Assembly (NCBI GenBank): GCA_023421675.1
Contig: JAEZTC010000010.1
Span: 124,001-188,000, forward strand
DNA from: Bacillota bacterium
Lineage (GTDB): Bacteria; Bacillota; Clostridia; Acetivibrionales; JANLFN01
Direction: 5' to 3'
DNA: 64,000 nucleotides
The notes under the pieces were generated by a model, which ran no database searches, was not told the DNA's origin, and saw only the letters and a program-made list of their open reading frames with translations. The translations under genes and the position numbers were made by a program. This document shows, piece after piece, positions 53,119-61,948 of the stretch (position 1 is its first letter; every line of letters begins with the position of its first letter).

Positions 53119-53535
53119 ATGTTTGCATCTGAAACGGAATTTGTTGTAAGATATGCGGAAACAGACCAGATGGGGATTGTACACCATTCAAACTATCCAA
53201 TATGGTTTGAAGCGGGACGTACAGACTTTATAAAAAAAATGGGACTTCCATATTCAAAGGTTGAAGAAATGGGATTCATGCTTCCATTAATAGGGCTTAA
53301 ATGCAATTACAAAAGTGCATCAAAATATGAAGATAATATTGTTGTAAGAACACAATTAAAAGAGATTACTCCTGTAAGGGTTGTTTTTTATTATGAGGTA
53401 TACAGAAAAGAAGAAGCGAATCCTTTGGCCACGGGAGAAACCACTCATGTGTGGACAGACAAGGCTCTTAAGCCGGTTAATATTAAAAAACACTCTGATG
53501 AAATATACCAGCTTCTTAAAAAAAGCATAATGTGA
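53119..53535 (+). CDS. YbgC-type acyl-CoA thioesterase
   Basis: 138 residues of the 4HBT hot-dog fold. The active-site pattern YAETDQMGIVHHSNYPIWFE carries the catalytic Asp. It hydrolyses short acyl-CoA thioesters in homologues. The usual tol-pal neighbours of Gram-negative YbgC are absent, as in other Firmicutes. A GGTGAT site lies before the ATG. Confidence 0.9.
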   Translation: MFASETEFVVRYAETDQMGIVHHSNYPIWFEAGRTDFIKKMGLPYSKVEEMGFMLPLIGLKCNYKSASKYEDNIVVRTQLKEITPVRVVFYYEVYRKEEANPLATGETTHVWTDKALKPVNIKKHSDEIYQLLKKSIM

Positions 53536-53634
53536 TGAAAAAATATATTTTTCTTAAAAATTAAATTATAATTGAAAGAAAATAATGATTTGTGTTAAAC
53601 TAGTCATGACAATTTTTGTTCTGGTGGTGAGTCG

Positions 53635-54159
53635 GTGAATATTCCAAACCTTTTAACAATTATAAGGTTTATTATAATACCTATATTCGGGTATTTTTTA
53701 TACTTTGAAAGCTATACAATAGCGGTTTTGTTATTTCTTTTAGGTGGTCTTACGGATGTGCTTGATGGGTACATAGCAAGAAGGTTTAACAAGGTAACAT
53801 CCTGGGGTAAGCTAGCTGATCCTGCCGCAGACAAGCTAATGCAGATAACTGCCCTTGTTGTGCTTACAGTGAACAAACGTATACCTTTCCCAATATTAAT
53901 AATAGTAGCAGCAAAGGAAATATTCATGGGTATCGGAAGCATATTCCTTTTGAAAAAGGAACATCATGTTGTTTCATCAAGCTGGTGGGGAAAGTTGGCT
54001 ACAGTAATCTTTTATCTCGCTGTAGTAGCCATTATAATTTTCAGAATGAATGAACCTGCAAGCGGTATAGTTGCTGGAATTGCCATTCTACCTACAATTT
54101 TTGCTTTTATAATGTATGTAAAAACTTTCAGTTCAATCAGAAAAGAAGCCAGGCAATAG
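53635..54159 (+). CDS. pgsA: CDP-diacylglycerol-glycerol-3-phosphate 3-phosphatidyltransferase
   Basis: 174-residue membrane enzyme making phosphatidylglycerophosphate. The CDP-alcohol transferase motif DG-x2-AR-x8-G-x3-D-x3-D is present as DGYIARRFNKVTSWGKLADPAADKL in pieces. About six helices. GTG start with GGTGGTGAG upstream. A terminator follows. Confidence 0.95.
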   Translation: MNIPNLLTIIRFIIIPIFGYFLYFESYTIAVLLFLLGGLTDVLDGYIARRFNKVTSWGKLADPAADKLMQITALVVLTVNKRIPFPILIIVAAKEIFMGIGSIFLLKKEHHVVSSSWWGKLATVIFYLAVVAIIIFRMNEPASGIVAGIAILPTIFAFIMYVKTFSSIRKEARQ

Positions 54160-54168
54160 TACATATCA

Positions 54169-54196
54169 AACCCGGGGCAAGAGTACCGGGTTTTTT
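54169..54196 (+). terminator. Terminator after pgsA
   Basis: AACCCGG pairs with CCGGGTT, followed by T-run. Confidence 0.8.
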
Positions 54197-54328
54197 AATA
54201 TAAAACCTTGAATAAAGCGCTTATCATTTCAAACTTTATTTATTTCTTATATTTATATTTTTTAACCCTTATGTTAATATAATATAAATCATCATTTTTA
54301 GACTACAATTAATATAAGAGGTTTTCTG

Positions 54329-55195
54329 GTGTTTGGATATATACTTCCGGAAAAGCCGGAGTTAAAAATAAGAGAATATGAAATGTTCAGAGCATATTAT
54401 TGTGGTGTTTGCAAGTCTATTGGAAAAAGATGCGGTCAGTCCAAAAGATTTTTGCTGAACTACGACACAACTTTTCTTGCACTGTTTTTATCTTCTTTAG
54501 AGGGTGAAAATGTTCATGTCTGTCCCCAGAAATGTATTGCTCATCCCGTAAAAAAAAGACATATCGCAAAAAATACAAAAGCAATAGATTATGCATCAGA
54601 CATAAATGTCCTGCTTGCGTATTATAATTTATTGGATAACTGGAAGGACGAACGATCTGTAAAATCAGGTACAGCGGCCTTGCTTCTTAATTCTGCAAAA
54701 AAGAAATTGATGAAGGAACACAGTGAAAAATGTGTTATAATTGAAAAAAGGTTACAGGAATTGTCCAAACTGGAACAAGAAAAGTGTAGTTCAATGGACA
54801 GGGCTGCCGAACCTTTTGCCAAGCTTATGGAAGAGATTTTTGCCTACAAGCCGCTTTGCGCAGATGAAAAGATTGAAAAAGCTTTAAGGTGGATTGGCTA
54901 TAATGTAGGGAAATGGGTTTATATCGTTGATGCATTTGATGATATAGAAAAGGATATTAAAAAAAATTCATATAATCCACTTTTGCTGCAATACGGGTAT
55001 AATAAAGAAACTGCCGAAAAATTCAGGGAAAGTATAAAGTCCAAAGTTGAGTTTAATTTGACTTATGCACTTGGAGAAATTGCGAGAACATGCGAGCTTC
55101 TGGATTTTAAAAAGAACAAGGGGCTTGTTGAGAACATCATATATATGGGAATGCTGCGTAAGACGGAGCAAATATTAAAGATAGGGGTTGCATGA
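54329..55195 (+). CDS. DUF5685 family protein
   Basis: 288 residues, a clostridial family of unknown function. Cys motifs are at YYCGVCKSIGKRCGQ and HVCPQKCIAHP, and a later segment has YIVDAFDDIEKDIKKNSYNPLL. The GTG start follows AGAGGTTT. Its end overlaps the next gene by four bases (ATGA), so the J-protein gene is translated in concert. Confidence 0.82.
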   Translation: MFGYILPEKPELKIREYEMFRAYYCGVCKSIGKRCGQSKRFLLNYDTTFLALFLSSLEGENVHVCPQKCIAHPVKKRHIAKNTKAIDYASDINVLLAYYNLLDNWKDERSVKSGTAALLLNSAKKKLMKEHSEKCVIIEKRLQELSKLEQEKCSSMDRAAEPFAKLMEEIFAYKPLCADEKIEKALRWIGYNVGKWVYIVDAFDDIEKDIKKNSYNPLLLQYGYNKETAEKFRESIKSKVEFNLTYALGEIARTCELLDFKKNKGLVENIIYMGMLRKTEQILKIGVA

Positions 55196-55806
55196 AATTG
55201 AGAAATCCATATGAAGTTTTAGGAATTAAAGAAGGTGCAAGTGACGAGGAAATTAAAAAAGCATACAGGGAAGCGGTAAAAAAATACCATCCCGATCAAT
55301 ATCAGAACAATCCTCTTTCTGAACTTGCTGAACAAAAATTGAGAGAAATAAATGAAGCATATGAATACCTGACGAAAAATGGCTCAAGCAAGGGTTCTTA
55401 TGATACTTCTACAAATTCAAGTTGGAATAATTCAAATAGCAATGATTTTTACAAAAGTGTAAGATCATACATCAACAGAGGAAACATAGGGGCTGCGGAT
55501 AGTATGCTTGAAGGTTCCTCCGACAGGGGAGCAGAGTGGTATTATCTTAAAGGCTTGGTTTGTTTAAGAAAAGGTTGGTATGACGAAGCACGTAACAATA
55601 TTCAAAATGCAGCAAATATGGATCCATCAAACTATGAATATAGAAATACTTTAAATAAGCTTAACAATTCAAATGGAGCATATCGTAACGCATCATTCGG
55701 CAGAGGCTATAACAGTGGTCCTGACATGTGTCAGGTATGTCAATGCTTATGGTGTTCAGACTGCTGCTGCGAGTGTGCCGGCGGTGATTTGATAGACTGT
55801 TGTTAA
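55192..55806 (+). CDS. J-domain protein with Cys-rich tail
   Basis: 204 residues. The J domain has NPYEVLGIKEGASDEEIKKA and the HPD motif in KYHPDQYQ, so it can stimulate an Hsp70. A low-complexity Asn/Ser linker (residues ~65-95), TPR-like helices and a C-terminal CQVCQCLWCSDCCCEC cluster ending GGDLIDCC follow. The Cys tail could hold zinc. It overlaps the DUF5685 gene, suggesting the pair acts together. Confidence 0.9.
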   Translation: MKLRNPYEVLGIKEGASDEEIKKAYREAVKKYHPDQYQNNPLSELAEQKLREINEAYEYLTKNGSSKGSYDTSTNSSWNNSNSNDFYKSVRSYINRGNIGAADSMLEGSSDRGAEWYYLKGLVCLRKGWYDEARNNIQNAANMDPSNYEYRNTLNKLNNSNGAYRNASFGRGYNSGPDMCQVCQCLWCSDCCCECAGGDLIDCC

Positions 55807-55828
55807 TAGGATGAATTAAGGAGAAGAT

Positions 55829-56356
55829 ATGTCGGGAAGAAATAATTCATTTAGTGCCAGAAAGGTAGCCTTCGGTGGGATACTTCTTGCTCTTTCAGCT
55901 TTAACGCTTGTGCTTGCTTCCATACTGCCCACTTCAAAGCTTGCACTATATGCATTAAGTACATTTTATGTTGCCGTATTTATAATAGAGTTTGGAATTA
56001 AATCTGGTTGGGTGTTTTATATAGCATCAGCCCTGCTTGGATTTGTTACCATGAGAGGTTTTTCGGCTCCTTTTTTATATGCTGCATTCTTTGGCATATA
56101 CGGTGTTATAAAGTTTTATATTGAAAAGCTAAATAATATCCTGCTTGAATACATACTAAAAATTATTTTCTATAATATAATACTTTTTGCAGCAATCACT
56201 TTTATAAGCAATTACATTATGGGACTTGTAAAGGTGGATTTCCCATGGTGGATAGTTATTGTTGCATCAGAAATAGTTTTTATAATATACGATTATGTCT
56301 TATCCATGCTACTTCAATATTATAAGGATAAGTTAAGACGTTTTTTAAAAAAATAG
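55829..56356 (+). CDS. Conserved membrane protein of unknown function
   Basis: 175 residues with about five membrane helices starting at RKVAFGGILLALSALTLVL. The general plan resembles ECF-type S components (small substrate-binding membrane proteins), but no signature proves that. AAGGAGA precedes the ATG, 22 bp after the J-protein gene, so cotranscription is likely. Confidence 0.65.
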   Translation: MSGRNNSFSARKVAFGGILLALSALTLVLASILPTSKLALYALSTFYVAVFIIEFGIKSGWVFYIASALLGFVTMRGFSAPFLYAAFFGIYGVIKFYIEKLNNILLEYILKIIFYNIILFAAITFISNYIMGLVKVDFPWWIVIVASEIVFIIYDYVLSMLLQYYKDKLRRFLKK

Positions 56357-56400
56357 TTAAGTACCGCTTCAAAGTAATATGCATTTAAGGGTGGCTTAAA

Positions 56401-57210
56401 ATGGAAAATAAAAAATTACTACGCCTTATTTGTGTTGTTTTGGTACAAATAGCAGTTATTGATATCATTCTCGGTATTCTTGTCATCAAAAAAAACGGCG
56501 GTAATAAAAATACCGCCAAACAAAATTCTATAGTACATAGTTCAGATACAACAGTCCATCAAAGCAGTAGAAAGGAAGCTAAAGCTTCTGAGGTCAAAAA
56601 CCGTCAACTCATTTATAAAAGCGTTGATGAGAAAATTGCTTCCCTGATATATAAAAGACCTGTAACACTTTACTATCCAAACCCTGATCCCTCTAATAAT
56701 TTTTCATTATTTGAAGGAAACTTTTTGTCTTTGATATATTCAAAACCCATTAGGACTTATTTCTCGAAAAAAGAAAATCCAAACTTTAATCAAAAGTATT
56801 TATCACTTGTATACCGTAAACCGCTTTTTAATATCACCGATACTGGAGACATAAAGCTTGCAGCTGATGAACCCTTCATGCAGGATTTCGTAGCTACTGC
56901 TTATGATCTGTCATATGAAAGCTGCGGTAAGTACCCACAGCACCGTGAATACGGAATTACATTCAGCGGTAAAAAAGCAGTAAAGGGAAGAACCGTTGCT
57001 GTTGATCCGAGCATTATTCCGCTTGGCAGTCTAGTTTACATAAAGTTCCCAATGCCGTACCAGCAAATGACAGGTTGGTATACTGCTGAGGATACTGGGA
57101 GTAAGATAAAAGGCAAGATTATAGATATTTACCTTGGTGAATCGGCGCTGATAGAAGCACGACAATTTGGCCGAAGAAACGTTGAGATTATGGTTGTAAA
57201 CAGCCGATAA
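56401..57210 (+). CDS. 3D-domain protein, probable peptidoglycan enzyme
   Basis: 269 residues with an N-terminal membrane anchor (LLRLICVVLVQIAVIDIILG). The C-terminal ~90 residues are a 3D domain (MltA/RpfB-type barrel): AVDPSIIPLGSLVYI, YTAEDTGSKIKGKIIDIYL supply the three Asp residues. Related clostridial and Bacillus proteins (YabE, YocH, YuiC) cut glycan strands, for example during germination or sporulation. The middle region has three repeats of LSLIYRKP-type sequence. An RBS GGGTGG lies upstream. Confidence 0.87.
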   Translation: MENKKLLRLICVVLVQIAVIDIILGILVIKKNGGNKNTAKQNSIVHSSDTTVHQSSRKEAKASEVKNRQLIYKSVDEKIASLIYKRPVTLYYPNPDPSNNFSLFEGNFLSLIYSKPIRTYFSKKENPNFNQKYLSLVYRKPLFNITDTGDIKLAADEPFMQDFVATAYDLSYESCGKYPQHREYGITFSGKKAVKGRTVAVDPSIIPLGSLVYIKFPMPYQQMTGWYTAEDTGSKIKGKIIDIYLGESALIEARQFGRRNVEIMVVNSR

Positions 57211-57294
57211 ACCATTGTAAATAATTACATAGAGGATATCACGAATGCATGTCGAAATTATGTTAACTAATGGGTACGACATAGGGAGGTTAAC

Positions 57295-58317
57295 ATGAAA
57301 AAGCTGCTTTCGCTGATATCTTTTTTGTTAGTAGTAATAATCATCAGTAGTACGTCCTTTGCAGAAGCTAATGTAGATTATGAAAAGGCCAATGTCGGAA
57401 TAGTAGTCAGGGGCGAGATGGTATCACAATGGTCAGTTGAGCCTGTGACCTATAGCGGAAGGATTTATATTGAAGCTTCTGCTATTGACAAATTGGGGGC
57501 ATCAGTAACTCAGATTAATAACAGTGATGTAACTATATTAAAAGATGGTAATTTAATATCTTTTAGTGTAGGAAAACCTGTAGTTACCATAAATGGAATG
57601 GTAAATAATCTGGATGCATCTCCAATACTTATAGGAAATACTGTAATGATACCTGTCAGGCATGTAGCTGAAGCAATGAAATTAAGTGTTTTATGGGATC
57701 AGAGAAGCTCCAGCGTTTTGGTTGATACAGACAGTTCCTACCTTGATTTGCATAAAAACGGGTTTAGGGTTGTCATAGACCCAGGACATGGCGGCAGTGA
57801 AACGGGAGCGTTTATCGGACGGCTATATGAAAAAAATATCAACTATGATGTTTCATCCAGAGTATATTCAATGCTTAAACAGCAGGGTGTTGATGTTTAT
57901 ATTACCAGAACCGGGGATTATACAGTTGGCCTCTATGAGAGATCCAAAATGGCAAATGAACTGAATGCTGATTTGTTTGTAAGTATCCATAACAATGCAA
58001 TGCCCGGGAAAAGCGGTGTAAATGGAAGTATGGTGCTTTATTATCCGGATAATAAAATAGTTAATGGATTAACGGGAGAAAATATTGCTTCAACAATGGT
58101 TAAAAACCTGTCATTAGCTTTAAACACCAAAAACCTTGGCATTGTTTCAAGGCCGGGACTGGCTGTTTTGAGAACAACAAATATGCCTGCAGTCTTGGTA
58201 GAGCTCGGGTTTATGACAAACCCCAATGAACTTAGTAGAATAATATCTGAAAGCTTCAGAATAAAAGCAGCACAGACGATTACACAATCAATAATTAATG
58301 TTATGAATAACAGGTAG
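57295..58317 (+). CDS. N-acetylmuramoyl-L-alanine amidase with stalk domain
   Basis: 340 residues with a signal peptide ending near SFA. Residues ~30-145 are a copper-amine-oxidase-N-like stalk domain (IYIEASAIDKLGASV; GNTVMIPVRHVAEAMKLSV), and the rest an Amidase_3 domain: zinc ligands His in VIDPGHGG, Glu in YEKN and His in SIHNN, with catalytic Glu in LVELGFM. It cleaves the amide bond between the glycan and the stem peptide. GGGAGG precedes the ATG. It is 85 bp after the 3D-domain gene. Confidence 0.93.
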   Translation: MKKLLSLISFLLVVIIISSTSFAEANVDYEKANVGIVVRGEMVSQWSVEPVTYSGRIYIEASAIDKLGASVTQINNSDVTILKDGNLISFSVGKPVVTINGMVNNLDASPILIGNTVMIPVRHVAEAMKLSVLWDQRSSSVLVDTDSSYLDLHKNGFRVVIDPGHGGSETGAFIGRLYEKNINYDVSSRVYSMLKQQGVDVYITRTGDYTVGLYERSKMANELNADLFVSIHNNAMPGKSGVNGSMVLYYPDNKIVNGLTGENIASTMVKNLSLALNTKNLGIVSRPGLAVLRTTNMPAVLVELGFMTNPNELSRIISESFRIKAAQTITQSIINVMNNR

Positions 58318-58341
58318 TCAATTAAGAAAGTTGCCATAAGC

Positions 58342-58440
58342 ATCGAATTACTTCGTTACACGGCGGACTCGAAGTGCTCACATATAACAATATGCTCCGC
58401 GCTTCTCGCCTTGTGTGCCTAGTACTTCTCGCTTCTAACA
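58342..58440. repeat. Dispersed ~100-bp intergenic repeat, copy 2
   Basis: The same element as at 15041-15140, on the same strand. GAAGTGC pairs perfectly with GCGCTTC here (one wobble) while copy 1 has two wobbles, so the core hairpin is kept despite sequence change. It lies between the amidase gene and a terminator at 58479-58519. Confidence 0.7.
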
Positions 58441-58478
58441 ACTTTCACATAATATAAGTTTATATAAAAGCAGTTCTT

Positions 58479-58519
58479 CACAGCCCTTATCGACTCTAGC
58501 GGTAGCGGCTGTGTTTTTT
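58479..58519 (+). terminator. Terminator ahead of DUF3842
   Basis: CACAGCC pairs with GGCTGTG around a 21-base loop region, followed by T6. Confidence 0.7.
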
Positions 58520-58601
58520 GTTGTTTCATATGTTATAATAACCATATAAACATATTGCCTGTTAACTATTTGACGGCATAAGGGGGAAGAATTTAAAGTT
58601 T

Positions 58602-59027
58602 ATGCGAATAGCAGTTATTGACGGACAGGGCGGCGGAATCGGCAAAGCTATTGTTGAAAGGCTTCGCAGAGATCTTCCGGAGGATGTTGAAATTATAGCA
58701 TTGGGAACTAATGCCGCTGCTACGGCAATGATGCTGAAAGCCGGTGCAAATGAAGGGGCTTCAGGAGAAAATGCTGTAGTGTATAATGCAGGGAAGGTAG
58801 ACATAATTGCAGGTGCCATAGGCATTGTAATAGCTAATTCAATGATGGGGGAACTTACTCCGGCTATGGCGAAAGCAATAGGGGAAAGCTGTGCAAAGAA
58901 AATACTTATTCCTCTTAATAAATGTAATATAGATATTGTGGGGGTAAAGTCAGAGCCTTTACCGCATTATATAGAAAACCTGGTTGCAGCAATAAGGGCT
59001 CTTATTGCTGGGAAAACAAACGATTAA
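58602..59027 (+). CDS. DUF3842 family protein
   Basis: 141 residues of a conserved clostridial family with a Rossmann-like start (IAVIDGQGGGIGKAIVERL) and GTNAAATAMMLKAGANEGASG. Function unknown. It is followed 30 bp later by cooT, a neighbour pattern that suggests a shared role with a metal or nucleotide. A GGGGGAAG lies 13 bases upstream, a little distant. Confidence 0.85.
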   Translation: MRIAVIDGQGGGIGKAIVERLRRDLPEDVEIIALGTNAAATAMMLKAGANEGASGENAVVYNAGKVDIIAGAIGIVIANSMMGELTPAMAKAIGESCAKKILIPLNKCNIDIVGVKSEPLPHYIENLVAAIRALIAGKTND

Positions 59028-59057
59028 CTAAAAATTATTATTATAGAGGTGACTTAT

Positions 59058-59246
59058 ATGTGTGAAGCAAACGCATATGTTGTTGATGATGAAGGTAAGG
59101 AAACCCTGCTTCTCGAAGGTGTGGACAAGGTAATACCTGAAGATGAAAAGCTTATTCTTGAAAATATTTTCGGGCAAAGAAAGATTATAAAAGCAAAAAT
59201 TAAGGAATTGGCATTGGTAGACCATAAAATTATTCTGCAAAAATAA
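59058..59246 (+). CDS. cooT: CooT-family nickel-binding protein
   Basis: 62 residues starting MCEANAYVVDDEG, with the family Cys2 that binds nickel in Rhodospirillum CooT (helps mature CO dehydrogenase). The ATG at 59058 follows GAGGTG; an ATG at 59049 is within that site. No CO dehydrogenase gene is nearby, and DUF3842 is the constant neighbour, so its partner here is not known. Cotranscription with mutS2, 15 bp downstream, is likely. Confidence 0.87.
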   Translation: MCEANAYVVDDEGKETLLLEGVDKVIPEDEKLILENIFGQRKIIKAKIKELALVDHKIILQK

Positions 59247-59261
59247 GAGGTAAAATTATAT

Positions 59262-61640
59262 ATGAATGAAAAAGCACTAAGAGTGCTGGAATTTGACAAG
59301 ATTGTGCATAAGGTATGCGATCTCACATCATCCAGCCTGGGAAAGGAGATTGCAAAGGATCTTCACCCTCAAAAGAGCTTTGGCAAGGTATCACAGCTGT
59401 TAAAGGAAACTTCAGATGGGGTAAGTTTCATTGCCCGAAAAGGAAGGCCTCCGCTGGGGGGAATCCATGATATAAGGGATAGCCTTAAAAGAGTATCTCT
59501 CGGAAGTATGCTTAACCCTATTGAACTGCTGAGGATATCAGATGTCCTTATGGCATGCAGAAACCTGAAAAGCTATGCATCAGAGGGCATTACTCTGGAC
59601 GATGATAATGTTGTGAATGGTTTTATAAGATCTCTGGAAGCTAATAAAAGAGTTGAAGATGAAATAAGGATGGCTATCCTTAATGAGGAAGAAATATCCG
59701 ATCAGGCAAGCCCGGCACTTTCATCCATAAGGCGCCAGGTAAGACAGCTGCAGGATTCAATAAAAGAAAAGCTCAATAGTATTGTAAGGTCCTCAAAATA
59801 TCAAAAGTTTATGCAGGATGCAATCGTTACTATGAGAGGTGACAGATATGTTGTTCCTGTAAAGCAGGAGTACAGGAATGAAATTCCCGGTCTGGTTCAT
59901 GATTCATCTTCAAGCGGTGCTACAATTTTCATAGAACCTATGGCTGTAGTAAATGCAAATAACGACATTAAGCAGTTGAAAATCAAGGAGCAGCTCGAAA
60001 TAGAACGCATATTGATGGAGCTTACCTCACATGTAGCTGAAATAGCTGATAAGCTTGAATCAGATGTCGTTATTTTAAGTAAGCTGGACTTTATTTTTGC
60101 AAAAGCAAGGTTAAGTCTTGATTATAGCTGTGTGTGCCCTATGCTTAATAATAAGGGAAAGATTCTTATAAAAAAGGGAAGACATCCGCTTATAGATAAG
60201 AAAGTTGTTGTACCTATAGATTTTTGGATAGGCAGCGATTTCAAAACTCTTGTTGTAACCGGTCCTAATACAGGTGGTAAGACAGTAACTCTAAAAACAG
60301 TGGGCTTGTTTACACTTATGGTTCAGGCAGGACTTCATGTACCGGCAGGTGACGGTACCGTGATGAGTGTTTTTGATAATATTTATGCTGATATCGGGGA
60401 TGAGCAGAGTATAGAGCAGAGCCTGAGCACCTTTTCCTCTCACATGAGAAACATTGTTAATATACTTAAAGAAGCTGATGATAAATCACTTGTGCTGTTT
60501 GATGAACTGGGAGCAGGTACCGACCCTACAGAAGGAGCAGCTTTAGCTATGTCAATTCTGGAGCGTCTGCACCAGACAGGCTCAACTACAGTTGCGACAA
60601 CCCATTACAGCGAATTGAAGGTATATGCTATTTCAACCAAAGGTGTTGAAAATGGTTGCTGTGAATTTGATGTGGAAACATTAAGGCCAACGTACAGGCT
60701 TCTTATAGGGATTCCTGGTAAAAGTAATGCCTTTGCCATATCAGGCAGACTTGGGCTTTCAGAAGACATTTTAACCAGGGCAAAAGAATTCATTTCTCAG
60801 GAAGATATAAGGTTTGAAGATATTCTTGTAAGCATCGAAAAGAATCGTCAGCAAGCTGAACAGGAAAAAATGAAGGCCGAAAGGTTCAGACTTGAGATTG
60901 AGAATATAAAAAAGGAACTGGACAACGAAAGAAAGAAATTCCAGCAGCAGAAGGAAAAGATGCTAAGAGAGGCCAAGGAAGAATCAAGGAGGATATTGCT
61001 TGACGCAAAGGAAGAAAGCGAGCAGATTTTAGCAGAGTTAAGAAGGCTGGAGCAGGAACAGGAAGCGGCACAGAGAAATAAATCAGCCGAAGAGATGAGA
61101 CATAAACTTAGAAACAAGATAGGAAGCCTTGAAGATTCGCTTGCTGAAGCAGCCTCACCCAAATATGGCTTTTCAAAACCACCGGAGGGTCTGAAACCCG
61201 GAGAAACTGTACTTATTATTAATCTTAATCAAAAGGGTACAGTTATTACGACGCCGGATAAAAATGGTGAAGCACTTATTCAAGCTGGAATAATGAAGGT
61301 AAATATTCATGTGTCAAACCTGAAACGCGTTGATCCTCCTAAAGCAGAACCTAAAAAGGCAGGCTTCGGGCGTATTGGGAAGGAAAAATCCAGCCATATT
61401 TCAACAGAAATTGATTTACGTGGAATGTCGCTTGATGATGCGATAGAAAATGTTGACAAATATCTTGACGATGCAAGTATATCAGGGCTTCATGAGGTCA
61501 TGATTATTCACGGAAAAGGAACAGGAGTACTGCGAAGCGGTATACACCAGTATCTTCGGAATAACCCCCATGTCAAGAGCTACAGACTTGGTAAATTCGG
61601 CGAAGGTGAAAATGGGGTTACAGTTGTTGAGATGAAGTGA
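59262..61640 (+). CDS. mutS2: MutS2 endonuclease/ribosome-associated ATPase
   Basis: 792 residues. Walker A is GPNTGGKTV, Walker B VLFDELGAGTDPTEGAAL, followed by a long coiled coil (residues ~520-640) and a C-terminal Smr nuclease domain with DLRGMSLDDAIENVDKYLD and HGKGTGVLRSGI. In related bacteria MutS2 restrains recombination or splits collided ribosomes. Full length for the family. AAGAGGT precedes the ATG. Confidence 0.96.
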   Translation: MNEKALRVLEFDKIVHKVCDLTSSSLGKEIAKDLHPQKSFGKVSQLLKETSDGVSFIARKGRPPLGGIHDIRDSLKRVSLGSMLNPIELLRISDVLMACRNLKSYASEGITLDDDNVVNGFIRSLEANKRVEDEIRMAILNEEEISDQASPALSSIRRQVRQLQDSIKEKLNSIVRSSKYQKFMQDAIVTMRGDRYVVPVKQEYRNEIPGLVHDSSSSGATIFIEPMAVVNANNDIKQLKIKEQLEIERILMELTSHVAEIADKLESDVVILSKLDFIFAKARLSLDYSCVCPMLNNKGKILIKKGRHPLIDKKVVVPIDFWIGSDFKTLVVTGPNTGGKTVTLKTVGLFTLMVQAGLHVPAGDGTVMSVFDNIYADIGDEQSIEQSLSTFSSHMRNIVNILKEADDKSLVLFDELGAGTDPTEGAALAMSILERLHQTGSTTVATTHYSELKVYAISTKGVENGCCEFDVETLRPTYRLLIGIPGKSNAFAISGRLGLSEDILTRAKEFISQEDIRFEDILVSIEKNRQQAEQEKMKAERFRLEIENIKKELDNERKKFQQQKEKMLREAKEESRRILLDAKEESEQILAELRRLEQEQEAAQRNKSAEEMRHKLRNKIGSLEDSLAEAASPKYGFSKPPEGLKPGETVLIINLNQKGTVITTPDKNGEALIQAGIMKVNIHVSNLKRVDPPKAEPKKAGFGRIGKEKSSHISTEIDLRGMSLDDAIENVDKYLDDASISGLHEVMIIHGKGTGVLRSGIHQYLRNNPHVKSYRLGKFGEGENGVTVVEMK

Positions 61641-61824
61641 AGGCAAGGATAATAAAAAGTAAATGATAGTCGTACCATTTAAAAATAAGGGTTAATTGAG
61701 AATTAATAAATAATTTTATAATGTTTTTAATATTTTAGGTAATGCTAGTAATACTTTTATGAAGGAACTTTCGTTACTGAGTAAAATTATTGCTGGCATA
61801 ATTTTTTATTATGCGGTGCTTTAG

Positions 61825-61853
61825 TTGACAATGTTCAAACCATAAATTAGAAT
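61825..61853 (+). promoter_or_regulatory. Sigma-A promoter of typA
   Basis: TTGACA (61825-61830), 17 bp and TAGAAT (61848-61853), ~95 bp before the start codon. The rest of the 308-bp gap holds only AT-rich DNA. Confidence 0.7.
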
Positions 61854-61948
61854 AGTTATGATTGTTTAGAGGCAGGTTAATGTTTTTTTGAACAATTCAA
61901 CCGTATATAAAATAATATATGGACAAACACATAGATAAGGTGGGTTTT

